A DNA stretch of 60,550 nucleotides from Dehalococcoidia bacterium (GCA_003562475.1 PWUU01000005.1:1-60550), one strand, 5' to 3'; positions 1 to 9,100 are shown, numbered from the stretch's first letter. Notes: generated by a model not told the origin, from the sequence alone. Program-made: numbers and translations.

Positions 1-755
1 GAACACTGCTTATCGCGGGCAACTGGAAGATGAACTGCACGAACAGCGAGGCGGTGCAGCTTGCATCCTCAATCCGTGAAAACCTGGACTCAACAGTCGG
101 AGTAGAGGTCGCGCTGTGCCCCCCCTTTGTTGCCCTGCAATCGGTGTACGAAGTGATTCGCGATACCTCCCTTCATCTAGGCGCCCAGGACGTATTCTTC
201 GAAGATGCGGGGGCTTATACCGGCGCGATCTCTCCCGGGATGCTTGCCGTTCTGTGCGACTATGTGATTGTTGGCCATTCAGAGCGGCGACGGTGGTTTG
301 GAGAAACGGATGACTGGATCGCAAAGAAGGCGGCTGCAGTAATGCGACATCACATGATCCCCCTTGTCTGTGTAGGAGAGACACTTGAGGAGTACGAGGC
401 TCAGCTGACCGCGCAGGTGTTGGAACGTCAGATGCTGGCGGTGCTGCAGGCTGTGGAGGCGTCAACTGAGCTCGTTGTTGCGTATGAGCCGGTATGGGCC
501 ATCGGGACAGGAAGAGCTGCTGATCCTGATAGTGTGAGTGTGACGGTGGCAGGTCTGCGCGCCTTGATCGACAGCTTGTGGGGTCCGGTATATGCAGATG
601 CAATCAGGATCCTCTACGGCGGGAGCGTGACTGCGGATAACGTCGCAGGATTCGTGAGACAGAATGAGATCGATGGTGCCCTTGTGGGCGGTGCAAGCCT
701 CAAATCCACCGAGTTCTGCGAGATAGTGCGTCTGAGCGCGCCCACGCGCCGCTGA
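1..755 (+). CDS. tpiA: Triosephosphate isomerase (5' end cut by window)
   Basis: Interconverts dihydroxyacetone phosphate and glyceraldehyde 3-phosphate in cytosolic glycolysis and gluconeogenesis. The frame is open from base 3 and already reads the N-terminal strand with the catalytic lysine motif NWKMN, so only a few residues and the start codon are missing. Counting from the internal ATG at 30, the catalytic His motif GHSERR is near residue 83, the catalytic Glu motif AYEPVWAIGTG near 152, and the phosphate-binding GGSV loop lies near the C-terminus. Length is normal for the family. The gene stops 5 bases before the miaA start, so the two are probably co-transcribed. Identification is secure. 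Confidence 0.96.
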   Translation, partial: TLLIAGNWKMNCTNSEAVQLASSIRENLDSTVGVEVALCPPFVALQSVYEVIRDTSLHLGAQDVFFEDAGAYTGAISPGMLAVLCDYVIVGHSERRRWFGETDDWIAKKAAAVMRHHMIPLVCVGETLEEYEAQLTAQVLERQMLAVLQAVEASTELVVAYEPVWAIGTGRAADPDSVSVTVAGLRALIDSLWGPVYADAIRILYGGSVTADNVAGFVRQNEIDGALVGGASLKSTEFCEIVRLSAPTRR

Positions 756-760
756 GTGCT

Positions 761-1744
761 GTGTATCCCATCATGGGAACAAATGCGTATCTCTTCAATC
801 AGCTTGACAGGCAGTGCTCCGTAGGCCCTCTGGTCGCTCTGGTGGGACCTACTGCAGTTGGCAAGAGTGAGCTTTCGTTGGCGCTCGCTGATCGCCTCCC
901 TCTTGAGATTGTTAATGCAGACAGCCGCCAGGTGTATCGCTATATGGACATTGGCACGAGCAAACCGACTCGTCTTGAGCGCGAACGTGTGACGCATCAC
1001 GTGATGGATGTCGTTGATCCGGATGAGGAGTTTTCCCTTGCAACTTATCTGCGCCTTGCTCGAAGTGCCATACAGGCCGTCTCTGCATCCGGCCGTATTC
1101 CACTGATTGTCGGTGGAACGGGACAATACGTGTGGTCTCTGGTGGAAGGCTGGATGGTCCCGGAAGTCCCTCCTGATAGTGAGTTTCGACGAGAGATGGA
1201 AGAGTACGCGCGTACCCATGGCTCCGCGACTCTTCATGCAAAGCTCGAGCGAATCGACGCCGAGGCTGCCGCCAGAATTCAAGCTACGAACGTTCGCCGG
1301 CTGATTCGAGCTCTCGAGTTGCATCGAGTGACTGGTCAGCGACCGTCTGCCCTGTTATGGCGGCGACACGGGATGGATCCTGAAGCCGTGGTCATGGGGG
1401 TTGCGCTGGATCGGTCCCTGTTGATTGCAAGGGTCGATTCGCGAATTGATAGAATGATACGCCACGGATTCCCCGAAGAGGTCAGGTGGCTGCTCGACAG
1501 AGGCTACAGCCCCACTCTGCCTTCTATGTCGAGTATCGGATATGGTGAGATGACGGAGTACGTCGAGGGCCGGAGCGACCTGAATACCACGGTGTGTCGC
1601 ATAAGGCGTGCGACGAGGAGGCTGATCAGAAGACAGCACGCGTGGTTTCGACCATCAGACGAGCGTATCGTATGGCTTAACGGCGCAAACGGCGACGCAG
1701 CTGTTGAACAGGCTGTTCGCATAGTTCAAGGTGTAAAGAGATGA
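761..1744 (+). CDS. miaA: tRNA dimethylallyltransferase
   Basis: Transfers a dimethylallyl group to N6 of A37 in tRNAs that read codons starting with U, the first step toward ms2i6A. The P-loop GPTAVGKSE is near residues 29-37, followed by the DSRQVY motif and the GTSKPT segment typical of MiaA. About 327 residues is the usual size. The start shown is GTG at 761; an ATG four codons later (773) is an alternative, and neither has a strong Shine-Dalgarno sequence. The stop overlaps the dapF start in an ATGA arrangement, which suggests translational coupling. Function is assigned by family motifs. Confidence 0.95.
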   Translation: MYPIMGTNAYLFNQLDRQCSVGPLVALVGPTAVGKSELSLALADRLPLEIVNADSRQVYRYMDIGTSKPTRLERERVTHHVMDVVDPDEEFSLATYLRLARSAIQAVSASGRIPLIVGGTGQYVWSLVEGWMVPEVPPDSEFRREMEEYARTHGSATLHAKLERIDAEAAARIQATNVRRLIRALELHRVTGQRPSALLWRRHGMDPEAVVMGVALDRSLLIARVDSRIDRMIRHGFPEEVRWLLDRGYSPTLPSMSSIGYGEMTEYVEGRSDLNTTVCRIRRATRRLIRRQHAWFRPSDERIVWLNGANGDAAVEQAVRIVQGVKR

Positions 1745-2583
1745 GGTTTACCAAGTGTCATGGTGCTGGCAACGACTTCGTGGTCATAGATGCGCGCACG
1801 ATCAAGTTGCCATGGGATAGCACTGCTCGGCAAATATGCGATCGTCACTACGGTGTCGGTTCGGATGGGATCATTTTGGTGACATCCGGACAGGGTTCCA
1901 ACCTTGGGATGCGTATGTTCAACCCTGATGGGTCTGAGGCCGAGGCATGTGGTAATGGGCTCCGTTGCTTCACGAAGTATGTGGTCGACCACGGACTGGT
2001 CACGGGCAACAGGTTTCTTGTCGATACTCTGGGTGGCACGCGCGAGGTTAAGGCGTATGCAGGCGCCGATGGGACGGTCGATGAGGTCGAGGCCGGCATG
2101 GGCTGCCCTTCGTTTGAGGCCCACCAGATTCCTGTGCTCCTGTCCGGGCAGGCCACGCCGATGTTGAGCATGGAGCTGCGGGTGCTCGATGTCACAATTC
2201 CGGTCAGTCTTGTCTCCATGGGCAATCCGCATGCGGTCACCTTCGTGACGGATGATGTTGCCGCCTATCCGTTGGAACGTGTTGGGCCGGCGGTAGAGCA
2301 TCACCGATTGTTTCCATCGCGGGTGAATTTCGAAGTAGCGCAGGTTGTTACCCGTGAAGAAGTCAAGGCACGTGTCTGGGAGCGTGGTGCAGGCGAAACG
2401 CTTGCGTGCGGATCGGGCGCATGCGCCATCGCGGTGACCGGACAATTGCTGGGGTACGTCGGTTCATCTGTCCGGGTTCACTTGCCCGGTGGCAAACTGA
2501 CTACTACATGGCGCGGCCAGGGAACTGAGGTGCGATTGCGAGGGCCTGTGACGCAGGTTTTCGTAGGCGACTGGCCAGACTGA
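1741..2583 (+). CDS. dapF: Diaminopimelate epimerase
   Basis: Converts LL-diaminopimelate to meso-diaminopimelate for lysine and peptidoglycan synthesis by a two-cysteine, cofactor-free mechanism. Both catalytic cysteines are visible: one in EACGNGLRC (about residue 75) and one in LACGSGACA (about residue 222). The N-terminal FTKCHGAGNDF signature is intact, and 280 residues is normal. It starts inside the miaA stop codon (ATGA) and is followed 18 bases later by dapL, the enzyme that makes its substrate, so the two form a short diaminopimelate operon. Confidence 0.96.
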   Translation: MRFTKCHGAGNDFVVIDARTIKLPWDSTARQICDRHYGVGSDGIILVTSGQGSNLGMRMFNPDGSEAEACGNGLRCFTKYVVDHGLVTGNRFLVDTLGGTREVKAYAGADGTVDEVEAGMGCPSFEAHQIPVLLSGQATPMLSMELRVLDVTIPVSLVSMGNPHAVTFVTDDVAAYPLERVGPAVEHHRLFPSRVNFEVAQVVTREEVKARVWERGAGETLACGSGACAIAVTGQLLGYVGSSVRVHLPGGKLTTTWRGQGTEVRLRGPVTQVFVGDWPD

Positions 2584-2601
2584 TAGAGAGGGGTACTGTT
2601 T

Positions 2602-3771
2602 ATGCAGTTTGCGAAACGACTTGACCGGCTGCCTCCATACCTGTTTGTGGATATCAATCGGCGCATTGCCGAGATGCGGGGCAAGGGGATCGACATTGTC
2701 ACGTTTGCTATCGGAGATCCTGATATGCCGACTCCCGCACACATAATCGACCGTCTTTGTGAGGAAGCGCGTGTGCCCGCCAACCACAGGTATCCTGAGA
2801 CAGATGGTCTGCCGGAGTTGCGTGAAGCTATCGCCGAATGGTATCGGGAAAGGTTTGGTGTTGAACTCGATCCGAACACAGAAGTCCTACCACTCATAGG
2901 CTCGAAAGAAGGAATCGGTCATATAGCCTTCTGCTTCGTGGAGCCAGGTCGCGTTGTGCTTGTCCCTGATCCCGGTTATCCCGTGTATTCCATGGCAACG
3001 ATGATTGCAGGTGGAGAACCCTACTACATGCCGCTACTGGAGGACGCCGATTTCCTGCCGAAACTGGAGTCTATACCCGAGTCTGTGGCCGCGAAGGCCA
3101 CGCTCATGTGGTTGAACTATCCTAACAATCCCACGGGAGCGGGTGCTCCCCTGGAGTTCTTTGACAGGGCGATTGCATTTGCACGCGCTCACAGTATCGC
3201 CATATGCCACGATGCCCCGTACACCGAAGTGTATTTCGATGGGAAGAAACCACCGAGCCTCCTGCAAGCCGGCGGCGCGAAAGATCTGAGCATTGAGTTT
3301 CACTCGCTCTCCAAGACCTACCATATGACTGGCTGGCGAATAGGAATGGCAGTTGGGAACAGGGAGATGATCCGCGCGCTATTCACAGTGAAGTCAAACC
3401 TGGACTCGGGCATCTTTCAGGCCATTCAACTCGCGGCGGTACGAGCACTGCGTGGGTCTCAAGCGGTTGTTGCTGAGCATAATGAGGTGCTCCAGCGCCG
3501 CAGAGACAAGCTCCTGGAGGTACTGGACCAGGTTGGTCTGCACGCCCGAGTGCCTGACGGAACGTTCTATGTGTGGGCACGAGTGCCGGAAGGTTACTCC
3601 GGCGTTGATCTCGCACGCGAGCTGCTGGAACAGGTGCACATAGCGGTGACACCGGGTATCGGCTACGGCGCGAGCGGCACAGACTACATCAGGTTCTCCA
3701 TCACGCTTCCAGACGAGAGGCTGGAAGAAGGAATACAACGCCTGGCCGGGTGGCGAGGAGGCACTCGATAA
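2602..3771 (+). CDS. dapL: LL-diaminopimelate aminotransferase
   Basis: Pyridoxal-phosphate enzyme that makes LL-diaminopimelate directly from tetrahydrodipicolinate, bypassing the succinylase or acetylase branches. This is a fold-type I class I/II aminotransferase of 389 residues. The N-terminal block (AKRLDRLPPYLF) and the IGDPDMPTP segment are DapL-like. The PLP lysine sits in SLSKTYHMTGWR and the NNPTG motif is present. Its place next to dapF supports DapL over other aminotransferases. The Shine-Dalgarno sequence AGAGAGGGG precedes the ATG. Presence of this pathway variant fits Chloroflexota and other DapL lineages. Confidence 0.92.
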   Translation: MQFAKRLDRLPPYLFVDINRRIAEMRGKGIDIVTFAIGDPDMPTPAHIIDRLCEEARVPANHRYPETDGLPELREAIAEWYRERFGVELDPNTEVLPLIGSKEGIGHIAFCFVEPGRVVLVPDPGYPVYSMATMIAGGEPYYMPLLEDADFLPKLESIPESVAAKATLMWLNYPNNPTGAGAPLEFFDRAIAFARAHSIAICHDAPYTEVYFDGKKPPSLLQAGGAKDLSIEFHSLSKTYHMTGWRIGMAVGNREMIRALFTVKSNLDSGIFQAIQLAAVRALRGSQAVVAEHNEVLQRRRDKLLEVLDQVGLHARVPDGTFYVWARVPEGYSGVDLARELLEQVHIAVTPGIGYGASGTDYIRFSITLPDERLEEGIQRLAGWRGGTR

Positions 3772-4916
3772 AGGGCCGATTGCACTCCACCTCCGCGGAG
3801 CGTGAGCAGGCGTTGCTGATAGCCGTGGAGGTCAGGGACGGCAAAGCCCAGTGGCCGGCCGAAGAATCCCTTGCCGAGTTGAGGCGACTCGCCGAGAGTG
3901 CAGGGGCCGATGTAGTAGGACAGCAGGTCCAGCATCTGGCAGAGGCCTCAGTGTCTCACTATGTGGGCCGCGGCAAGCTAAGGGAGATCGCTGATCTAAA
4001 GCCCGAACTCAATTACACAATCCTGATTGCCGACGACGAGCTTACGCCCCGGCAGCAGCGAACACTGGAACATGAACTTGAAGTGCGCGTGATCGATCGC
4101 ACCGCGCTCATTCTCGACATCTTCGCGCGACAGGCGCGCACGCGTGAGGGCAAGCTTCAGGTGGAGCTGGCGCAACACCAGTATCTATTGCCGCGGCTCG
4201 TAGGGCGGTGGGCGCACCTGGAACGCCTGGGTGGTGGTATCGGCACGCGCGGTCCCGGCGAATCCCAGCTCGAGACTGATCGGCGTTTGATTCGCCGTCA
4301 TATTGCACGCCTTGAGAATGATCTCGAGGCGGTGCGACGACACAGACAGGTGCACCGGAGCAGACGGCGAGATAGAGGCATGCCCCTGGTTGCGCTGGTG
4401 GGTTACACGAATGCAGGCAAGAGTGCCTTGTTCAATACGCTGAGTCAGGCCGGTGTCAGTACCGAGGATCGACTGTTCTCGACTCTTGATCCCGTGACTC
4501 GCCGGATACAGCTGCCGGGCGGAAAGGCTTTCTTGATGACGGACACCGTGGGGTTCATCAACAAGCTTCCACCGTCTATTATCGCCGCTTTTCGCACCAC
4601 ACTTGAAGAACTCGATGAGGCGGATGTGCTTCTGCACGTCATGGATATCACCCATCCTGACGCAGCCAGACAGCATGCGGCTGTTGAATCCATACTCGCC
4701 AACATTGGAGTCGGCGCCAAACCGGTGATCACCGCGCTGAACAAGGTAGACCTGCTGGACTCTGGCAATGAGACTCTGACGACACTCCATGAGAAGTTGG
4801 ACACCGCGCGTACTGATTTCGTGGCGGTGTCTGCGGCGACCGGCTGGAACCTGTCGCAGCTTCTTGAACTGATCGAATCCACCCTGCAAAGTCTGGAACC
4901 GTCCCGTGTCGCCTGA
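3750..4916 (+). CDS. hflX: GTPase HflX
   Basis: Ribosome-associated GTPase of the Obg/HflX group that binds the 50S subunit and helps split or rescue stalled ribosomes. The N-terminal HflX domain spans about residues 20-190 and contains the conserved glycine-rich loop RLGGGIGTRGPGE. The G domain follows with P-loop GYTNAGKSALF, G3 region DTVGFINKLP and G4 NKVD. Length is 388 residues. The start shown is GTG at 3750, which overlaps dapL by 22 bases and implies coupling to the upstream operon. The start could lie slightly downstream, but the family is clear. Confidence 0.94.
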   Translation: MARRHSIKGRLHSTSAEREQALLIAVEVRDGKAQWPAEESLAELRRLAESAGADVVGQQVQHLAEASVSHYVGRGKLREIADLKPELNYTILIADDELTPRQQRTLEHELEVRVIDRTALILDIFARQARTREGKLQVELAQHQYLLPRLVGRWAHLERLGGGIGTRGPGESQLETDRRLIRRHIARLENDLEAVRRHRQVHRSRRRDRGMPLVALVGYTNAGKSALFNTLSQAGVSTEDRLFSTLDPVTRRIQLPGGKAFLMTDTVGFINKLPPSIIAAFRTTLEELDEADVLLHVMDITHPDAARQHAAVESILANIGVGAKPVITALNKVDLLDSGNETLTTLHEKLDTARTDFVAVSAATGWNLSQLLELIESTLQSLEPSRVA

Positions 4917-4919
4917 CGT

Positions 4920-5432
4920 ATGGGCCGTGGCTCCCGGCTGGTGTGTGGGCTTTGTCATCACCAATGGGATACAATAGGATGCCTGGAGATCGACGAGGGA
5001 GATGTGCTCTGTCGCCTCATAGAGTTGGACGCCGTCGCGCGGCCCGGCCACCGACGTATCTCTACGAAACCGAGCCTCCAGGTGTACAGCCGCATCGATG
5101 TCGTGCCTGCAGAACGCTCGGATGGCTTCACGCCACGCCGTGAGAACGGCAGAGTGTATGGAAGGAGTGCTGGTGGCGTGAAAGGAATTACGGTCGCCCC
5201 GCCTGGTACACTACGGCGGCTACGCGGCCATGAGTATGTACGGAGATATGTTGTCCGCAGAGCTCCTACTTGCGGAGAGAGCATTCCGGGGAGGGCAGGC
5301 GTGTGCAACCGGCTGGTTCGGCCTGAACACCGGGGCCATGGTGTGGATGAGTTCGTGTACGAGAGCGATCTTGACCAACTGGTGGAAGTGCTGGCACGAT
5401 TCCTTGCCGGCGACCAAGAGGAGGCAGCATGA
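4920..5432 (+). CDS. Hypothetical or decayed protein between hflX and the HDAC-like gene
   Basis: This frame stays open for 170 codons from just after the hflX stop to a TGA that overlaps the next start (ATGA), a spacing typical of a real operon gene. The first two thirds are very rich in Arg and Pro and look non-coding. The last 35 residues read as normal protein (HGVDEFVYESDLDQLVEVLARFL) and faintly resemble the C-terminal helix of class V aminotransferases. A second frame from about 5197 to 5350 also looks protein-like. I suspect a frameshifted remnant or a rapidly diverging protein. No function is assigned. Confidence 0.35.
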   Translation: MGRGSRLVCGLCHHQWDTIGCLEIDEGDVLCRLIELDAVARPGHRRISTKPSLQVYSRIDVVPAERSDGFTPRRENGRVYGRSAGGVKGITVAPPGTLRRLRGHEYVRRYVVRRAPTCGESIPGRAGVCNRLVRPEHRGHGVDEFVYESDLDQLVEVLARFLAGDQEEAA

Positions 5433-6541
5433 CGGTCAGCATCCTGTACAGAGAGGAACTACGCGAGTACGACTTCGGACTTGGACATCCGTTTCGTGGA
5501 GACCGATATGAGATCTTCCCCAGGGTCTTGAAAGAGCAGATCGCAGAGGATGGTAAGTTCCACTTTGTGGTTGCCGACACCTGCTCTGAAGAGGACTTGA
5601 GGCTCATCTGCAGCCAGGAATACATCGACTTCACCAGAGAGTACTTCCGGGCCGCGAATGCCGGGGAGACGTTCGTAAGAAGCATGGACTTCCCGAAGTA
5701 TCACTCTCTGGATAATCTGCCGCGGGGCAAGCCGGGAAAGCTTGAAGAAGCGGCACGGATGATGATTGGCCAGGTCAAGAAGGCAGCCGAGCTCGTAGCT
5801 GAAGGTGGTGAGGAGATTGTCATCTGTATCGGTGGCAACCTGCACCATGCAAAGCCGAACTATGGTGAGGGTTTTTGCATCTACAATGACAATGCGTTTG
5901 CTGCGAAACACCTCCTCGATGAGTACGGACTGGAACGGATCATGGTCCTGGACACTGATGCACACCAGGGAAACGGGACCTGTGAATACTTCTACACCGA
6001 TCCCCGGGTGCTCTTTGTGGACCTGCATCAGGATCCGACGACCTTATATCCCGGAGTGGGATTCGCGAACGATATTGGACAAGGAGAGGGAAAGGGATTC
6101 ACAATCAACGTGCCGATGCCGGTGTACGCTGGCATTGATTCGTACAGGATGGCCTTGGAGCAGGTGGTGGAACCAGTGACACGGGAATTCAGGCCCCAGG
6201 TCATAATCCGAAACGGCGGCTCCGACCCTCATTTCGCTGATGGCCTGACGAACCTCGGTTTGCCGGTCGCCGGTTTCAAGATGATAGGAGAGAAGATACG
6301 CAGCCTGACCCACGAGTGTGGATGCTCCGAAATTGACATAATCGGCTCTGGTTACAACATCCAGGTGTTGCCATCTGCGTGGCTTGCGCTGATTTCTGGA
6401 GTTGCCGGCTTTGACGTAGAGGTTGAGGAGCCCATTTCGATACCTGCACGATTTGCAGAAGATTCTGTTGCTGACGATACCGCGAAGGTTGTGCAACGAG
6501 TCCGTGGTTACCTGAAAGACTACTGGACATGCTTCAGTTGA
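5429..6541 (+). CDS. Histone-deacetylase / acetylpolyamine amidohydrolase family protein
   Basis: Zinc hydrolase of the arginase/deacetylase fold. Bacterial members remove acetyl or acyl groups from polyamines, small amides or protein lysines; the substrate here is unknown. The paired active-site histidines lie in GGNLHHAKPN, the metal-binding loop in DTDAHQGNGT, and a third ligand region in NGGSDPHFAD. The usual GxDxHxxDPL is altered to NGGSDPHFADGL, so the metal-site loop is not textbook. Length is 370 residues and no signal peptide is seen, so it should be cytosolic. The start overlaps the preceding frame's stop. A ribbon-helix-helix protein follows 20 bases downstream. Confidence 0.88.
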   Translation: MTVSILYREELREYDFGLGHPFRGDRYEIFPRVLKEQIAEDGKFHFVVADTCSEEDLRLICSQEYIDFTREYFRAANAGETFVRSMDFPKYHSLDNLPRGKPGKLEEAARMMIGQVKKAAELVAEGGEEIVICIGGNLHHAKPNYGEGFCIYNDNAFAAKHLLDEYGLERIMVLDTDAHQGNGTCEYFYTDPRVLFVDLHQDPTTLYPGVGFANDIGQGEGKGFTINVPMPVYAGIDSYRMALEQVVEPVTREFRPQVIIRNGGSDPHFADGLTNLGLPVAGFKMIGEKIRSLTHECGCSEIDIIGSGYNIQVLPSAWLALISGVAGFDVEVEEPISIPARFAEDSVADDTAKVVQRVRGYLKDYWTCFS

Positions 6542-6560
6542 TTGTCGATGCACAACAGAG

Positions 6561-6839
6561 GTGCAGACAAGAGTGGCTGGAAAGAGCACGCGCATAACTG
6601 TTGACCTTGGCAGCGAGAAGTTGGTGAAAGCCGTTAGGATCGCCGCAGTTGAACAGGGTCGTACTGTCCGTGACATCGTTGCTGAGGCACTTTCGCTGTG
6701 GCTTGCAGGTGCTGGAATTCGGGACGGCAGCCAGGATGGTGCCTTCGGTGTCGACAGCACACAGATACCGCATACCGAGAATAAGGACTACTTCAGGATG
6801 ATGGAGTCCCTTAATAGACACCGAGGTGACAAAGAGTGA
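6561..6839 (+). CDS. Ribbon-helix-helix (CopG/MetJ-like) small protein
   Basis: A 92-residue protein whose N-terminal half fits the ribbon-helix-helix DNA-binding fold: a basic beta strand (STRITVDLG) followed by two helices (KLVKAVRIAAVEQG and TVRDIVAEALSLWL). The rest is polar and probably flexible. Such proteins usually act as dimeric repressors or as antitoxins; no toxin gene is adjacent. The start shown is GTG at 6561; a second GTG at 6573 has a better placed AGAGGTG and is an equally good start. It may regulate the adjoining deacetylase gene, which is an inference from position only. Confidence 0.6.
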   Translation: MQTRVAGKSTRITVDLGSEKLVKAVRIAAVEQGRTVRDIVAEALSLWLAGAGIRDGSQDGAFGVDSTQIPHTENKDYFRMMESLNRHRGDKE

Positions 6840-6865
6840 GTTGGCAACCCCGGTGAAGGAGCGCC

Positions 6866-7168
6866 ATGGCCATAGCAGAGATAACCGTAGTGCCATCAGG
6901 AGTTGGCCCATCAATCAGCGAGTATGTTGTGAGAGCGCAACAGGTCATTCGCAGACACGGGAATGTGAAACATCAGCTCACCCCAATGGGCACAATACTT
7001 GAAGGAGAGCTGGATGACATCCTCGCGGTAATTCGTGATGTTCACATCAGCACATTCGACGACCGTGTGAAGCGGGTGCTGACGCTGGTGAAACTGGATG
7101 ATCGACGGGACAAGGAGCTCACCATGCAGGGCAAGCTCGATTCCGTCAGTTCGAAGCTTTCGTCGTAA
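6866..7168 (+). CDS. MTH1187-family thiamine-binding-like protein (DUF77)
   Basis: A 100-residue protein of the MTH1187/YkoF group, small ferredoxin-like-fold proteins that form tetramers and, in some members, bind thiamine or hydroxymethylpyrimidine. The signature is the N-terminal strand AIAEITVVPSG, the PMGTILEGELDDIL segment and the basic C-terminal helix. The physiological role is unknown in most bacteria. The Shine-Dalgarno sequence GAAGGAG lies 6 bases before the ATG. It sits 27 bases after the ribbon-helix-helix gene and probably belongs to the same transcript. Confidence 0.8.
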   Translation: MAIAEITVVPSGVGPSISEYVVRAQQVIRRHGNVKHQLTPMGTILEGELDDILAVIRDVHISTFDDRVKRVLTLVKLDDRRDKELTMQGKLDSVSSKLSS

Positions 7169-7340
7169 CCTGACGTATGTGCGCGTTCTGTGCCAGGCAG
7201 AATCTGGTTGATGAACGTATCGCGAGCCCGCCAATTGTCGTCTGGTTTGACTTGCGCATCATGGCAGGTATAAGGTTGTGTCAACACGCACAAATCTCTT
7301 CGTGACGGCGACAGTCTCTGGAGAAAGCAGGAGCAGAGTG

Positions 7341-8471
7341 ATGCCTTCATCCGACCACATGGAGTGCGCACTATCCCTTGCGAGACTCGCAAGCGGCTAT
7401 TCCAGTCCTAATCCCGCGGTTGGAGCCGTAGTTGTCAAGGATGGCCAGGTGGTCGGTATGGGTTATACCCAGCCCGTTGGCGGTCCTCACGCTGAGGTAG
7501 TTGCCCTGGCGCAGGCCGGCGAGAAAGCCCGTGGTGCCTCTCTCTATGTCACACTGGAACCTTGCGGTCATTTTGGCAGGACACCACCGTGCACACGCGC
7601 CATAATCGAGGCGGGCATCGCCGAGGCGCACATTGCCCTGGTCGATCCCAATCCTGGAGTTTGCGGCGCGGGCATCGGCGAATTGAACGCAGCCGGCATC
7701 AGGACATGTGTTGGCGCTCACGAGGGAGAGGCGCGGGAGATTAACGAGGCATACCTTAAGTACATGGCGACCGGGCTGCCATTCGTCATCGCAAAGTTCG
7801 CAATGAGCTTGGATGGGAAGATAGCCACCAAGACAGGAGATTCTCACTGGATCAGCAATGAACAGGCAAGGTGTTATGTGCATGGCGTGCGTCATACGGT
7901 TGATGCCATCATGATAGGTGTGAACACCGTGATTACTGATGATCCGAGACTCACGGCACGCGGGTGTGGTGGTAGGGGAGGATATACCTCACGACAGCCG
8001 TTGCGGATCATTGTTGATGGCTCAGGACGTGCACCGTTGGGGGCCAAAGTATTCTCGCAACCCGGCCGAACTATGGTGACGTGGAGCGAGCCTGTCGATG
8101 AGGCAAAGAAGCGACAGATGGAAAGCCTGGGCGTCGAGGTGGTTGTGGCTCCCGGAGAAGGAGGGCTGGTCGACCTGGAGGCTGTATTGCGCTCTGTTGG
8201 CGAACGACAGGTGTCGACGGTGCTGCTTGAAGGTGGCAGCGAGCTTCTGGGCTACGCATTTGACCACAATTTGGTCGACAAAGTCCTGGCATTCATTGCT
8301 CCAATGATTATCGGTGGGACGGAGGGTCGGACGGCAGTTGGTGGCGTGGGCGCTGAGTTTATAAGTGAGGCACTGCCATTGGAACGAGTCGAAGTCAAGA
8401 GCTTCTCTGACAACGTCCTCGTCAGCGGATACGTGAAGAAGGCATCGACGGGCGCATGTTCAGCGGGATAG
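7341..8471 (+). CDS. ribD: Bifunctional riboflavin deaminase/reductase
   Basis: Carries out the second and third steps of riboflavin synthesis: deamination of the pyrimidinone, then NADPH reduction of the ribosyl chain. The N-terminal cytidine-deaminase domain has zinc ligands in HAEV and PCGHFGRTPPC. The C-terminal reductase domain (from about residue 150) begins IAKFAMSLDGKIA and carries the WISNEQAR segment. The frame extends upstream to 7278, but ATG 7341 follows a purine-rich GCAGGAGCAGAG and matches the usual N-terminus. It overlaps ribE by 16 bases. I see no FMN riboswitch in the 170 bases upstream. Confidence 0.95.
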   Translation: MPSSDHMECALSLARLASGYSSPNPAVGAVVVKDGQVVGMGYTQPVGGPHAEVVALAQAGEKARGASLYVTLEPCGHFGRTPPCTRAIIEAGIAEAHIALVDPNPGVCGAGIGELNAAGIRTCVGAHEGEAREINEAYLKYMATGLPFVIAKFAMSLDGKIATKTGDSHWISNEQARCYVHGVRHTVDAIMIGVNTVITDDPRLTARGCGGRGGYTSRQPLRIIVDGSGRAPLGAKVFSQPGRTMVTWSEPVDEAKKRQMESLGVEVVVAPGEGGLVDLEAVLRSVGERQVSTVLLEGGSELLGYAFDHNLVDKVLAFIAPMIIGGTEGRTAVGGVGAEFISEALPLERVEVKSFSDNVLVSGYVKKASTGACSAG

Positions 8472-9082
8472 TCGAGGAGATCGGCACGGTCCACGAGGTC
8501 GGCTCCCACCATCTCACGGTTCGGTGCCATCTCGTCATGTCCGACTGCAAGGTCAGTGACAGCATCTCTGTCAGTGGCGTGTGTCTCACTGTTGCGAACG
8601 TCATCGCTAATGGATTTCGCGCTGATGTAATGCCCGAGACCTTGCGTCGTACCAATCTCGGACTGCTCGCTGTCGGCGATCTCGTTAATCTGGAGCGGGC
8701 AGTGACGCCGAGTACTCGCCTTGGAGGACACATAGTGCTGGGGCACGCGGATGGGGTCGGCAGGATAGCCTCAGTGACTGGTGAAGAATCCGCAACCATT
8801 GTGACGGTACAGGCGCCGCATGACATCATGCGGTATGTGGCGATGAAGGGGTCAGTGACTGTGGATGGGGTAAGCCTTACCGTTGCGGGATTGGCGCCTG
8901 ATTCGTTTACAGTATCGCTTGTGCCTTATACTTCTCACCAGACTACGCTCGGGAGTGTACGACCGGGACGCGTCGTGAACCTCGAGGTTGATGTGCTCGC
9001 TCGCTACATCGAGCGTCTGCAAGACAGCTCAGCGGAGAGCACGGGTATTACCTGGGACCTTTTGCAGGAGCTTGGTTACTGA
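8456..9082 (+). CDS. ribE: Riboflavin synthase alpha subunit
   Basis: Dismutates two molecules of 6,7-dimethyl-8-ribityllumazine to riboflavin and the ribitylamino-pyrimidine. The protein shows the expected internal duplication of two lumazine-binding barrels: MFSGIVEEIG at the N-terminus and GHADGVGRI near residue 97, with the SVSGVCLTV and SVTVDGVSLTV motifs one in each half. Length is 208 residues. It starts within the end of ribD and is followed 18 bases later by ribBA, so it is the second gene of a four-gene riboflavin operon. Confidence 0.95.
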   Translation: MFSGIVEEIGTVHEVGSHHLTVRCHLVMSDCKVSDSISVSGVCLTVANVIANGFRADVMPETLRRTNLGLLAVGDLVNLERAVTPSTRLGGHIVLGHADGVGRIASVTGEESATIVTVQAPHDIMRYVAMKGSVTVDGVSLTVAGLAPDSFTVSLVPYTSHQTTLGSVRPGRVVNLEVDVLARYIERLQDSSAESTGITWDLLQELGY

Positions 9083-9100
9083 AGAGGTGATAGGGAACGC

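Noticed and set aside
4185-5051. Minus-strand ORF of 288 codons opposite hflX
   Set aside because: It overlaps the HflX G domain completely and shows no family motif.
7169-7340. FMN (RFN) riboswitch before ribD
   Set aside because: None of the conserved RFN blocks (such as GGGGC-GGGTG segments) can be recognised in this leader.
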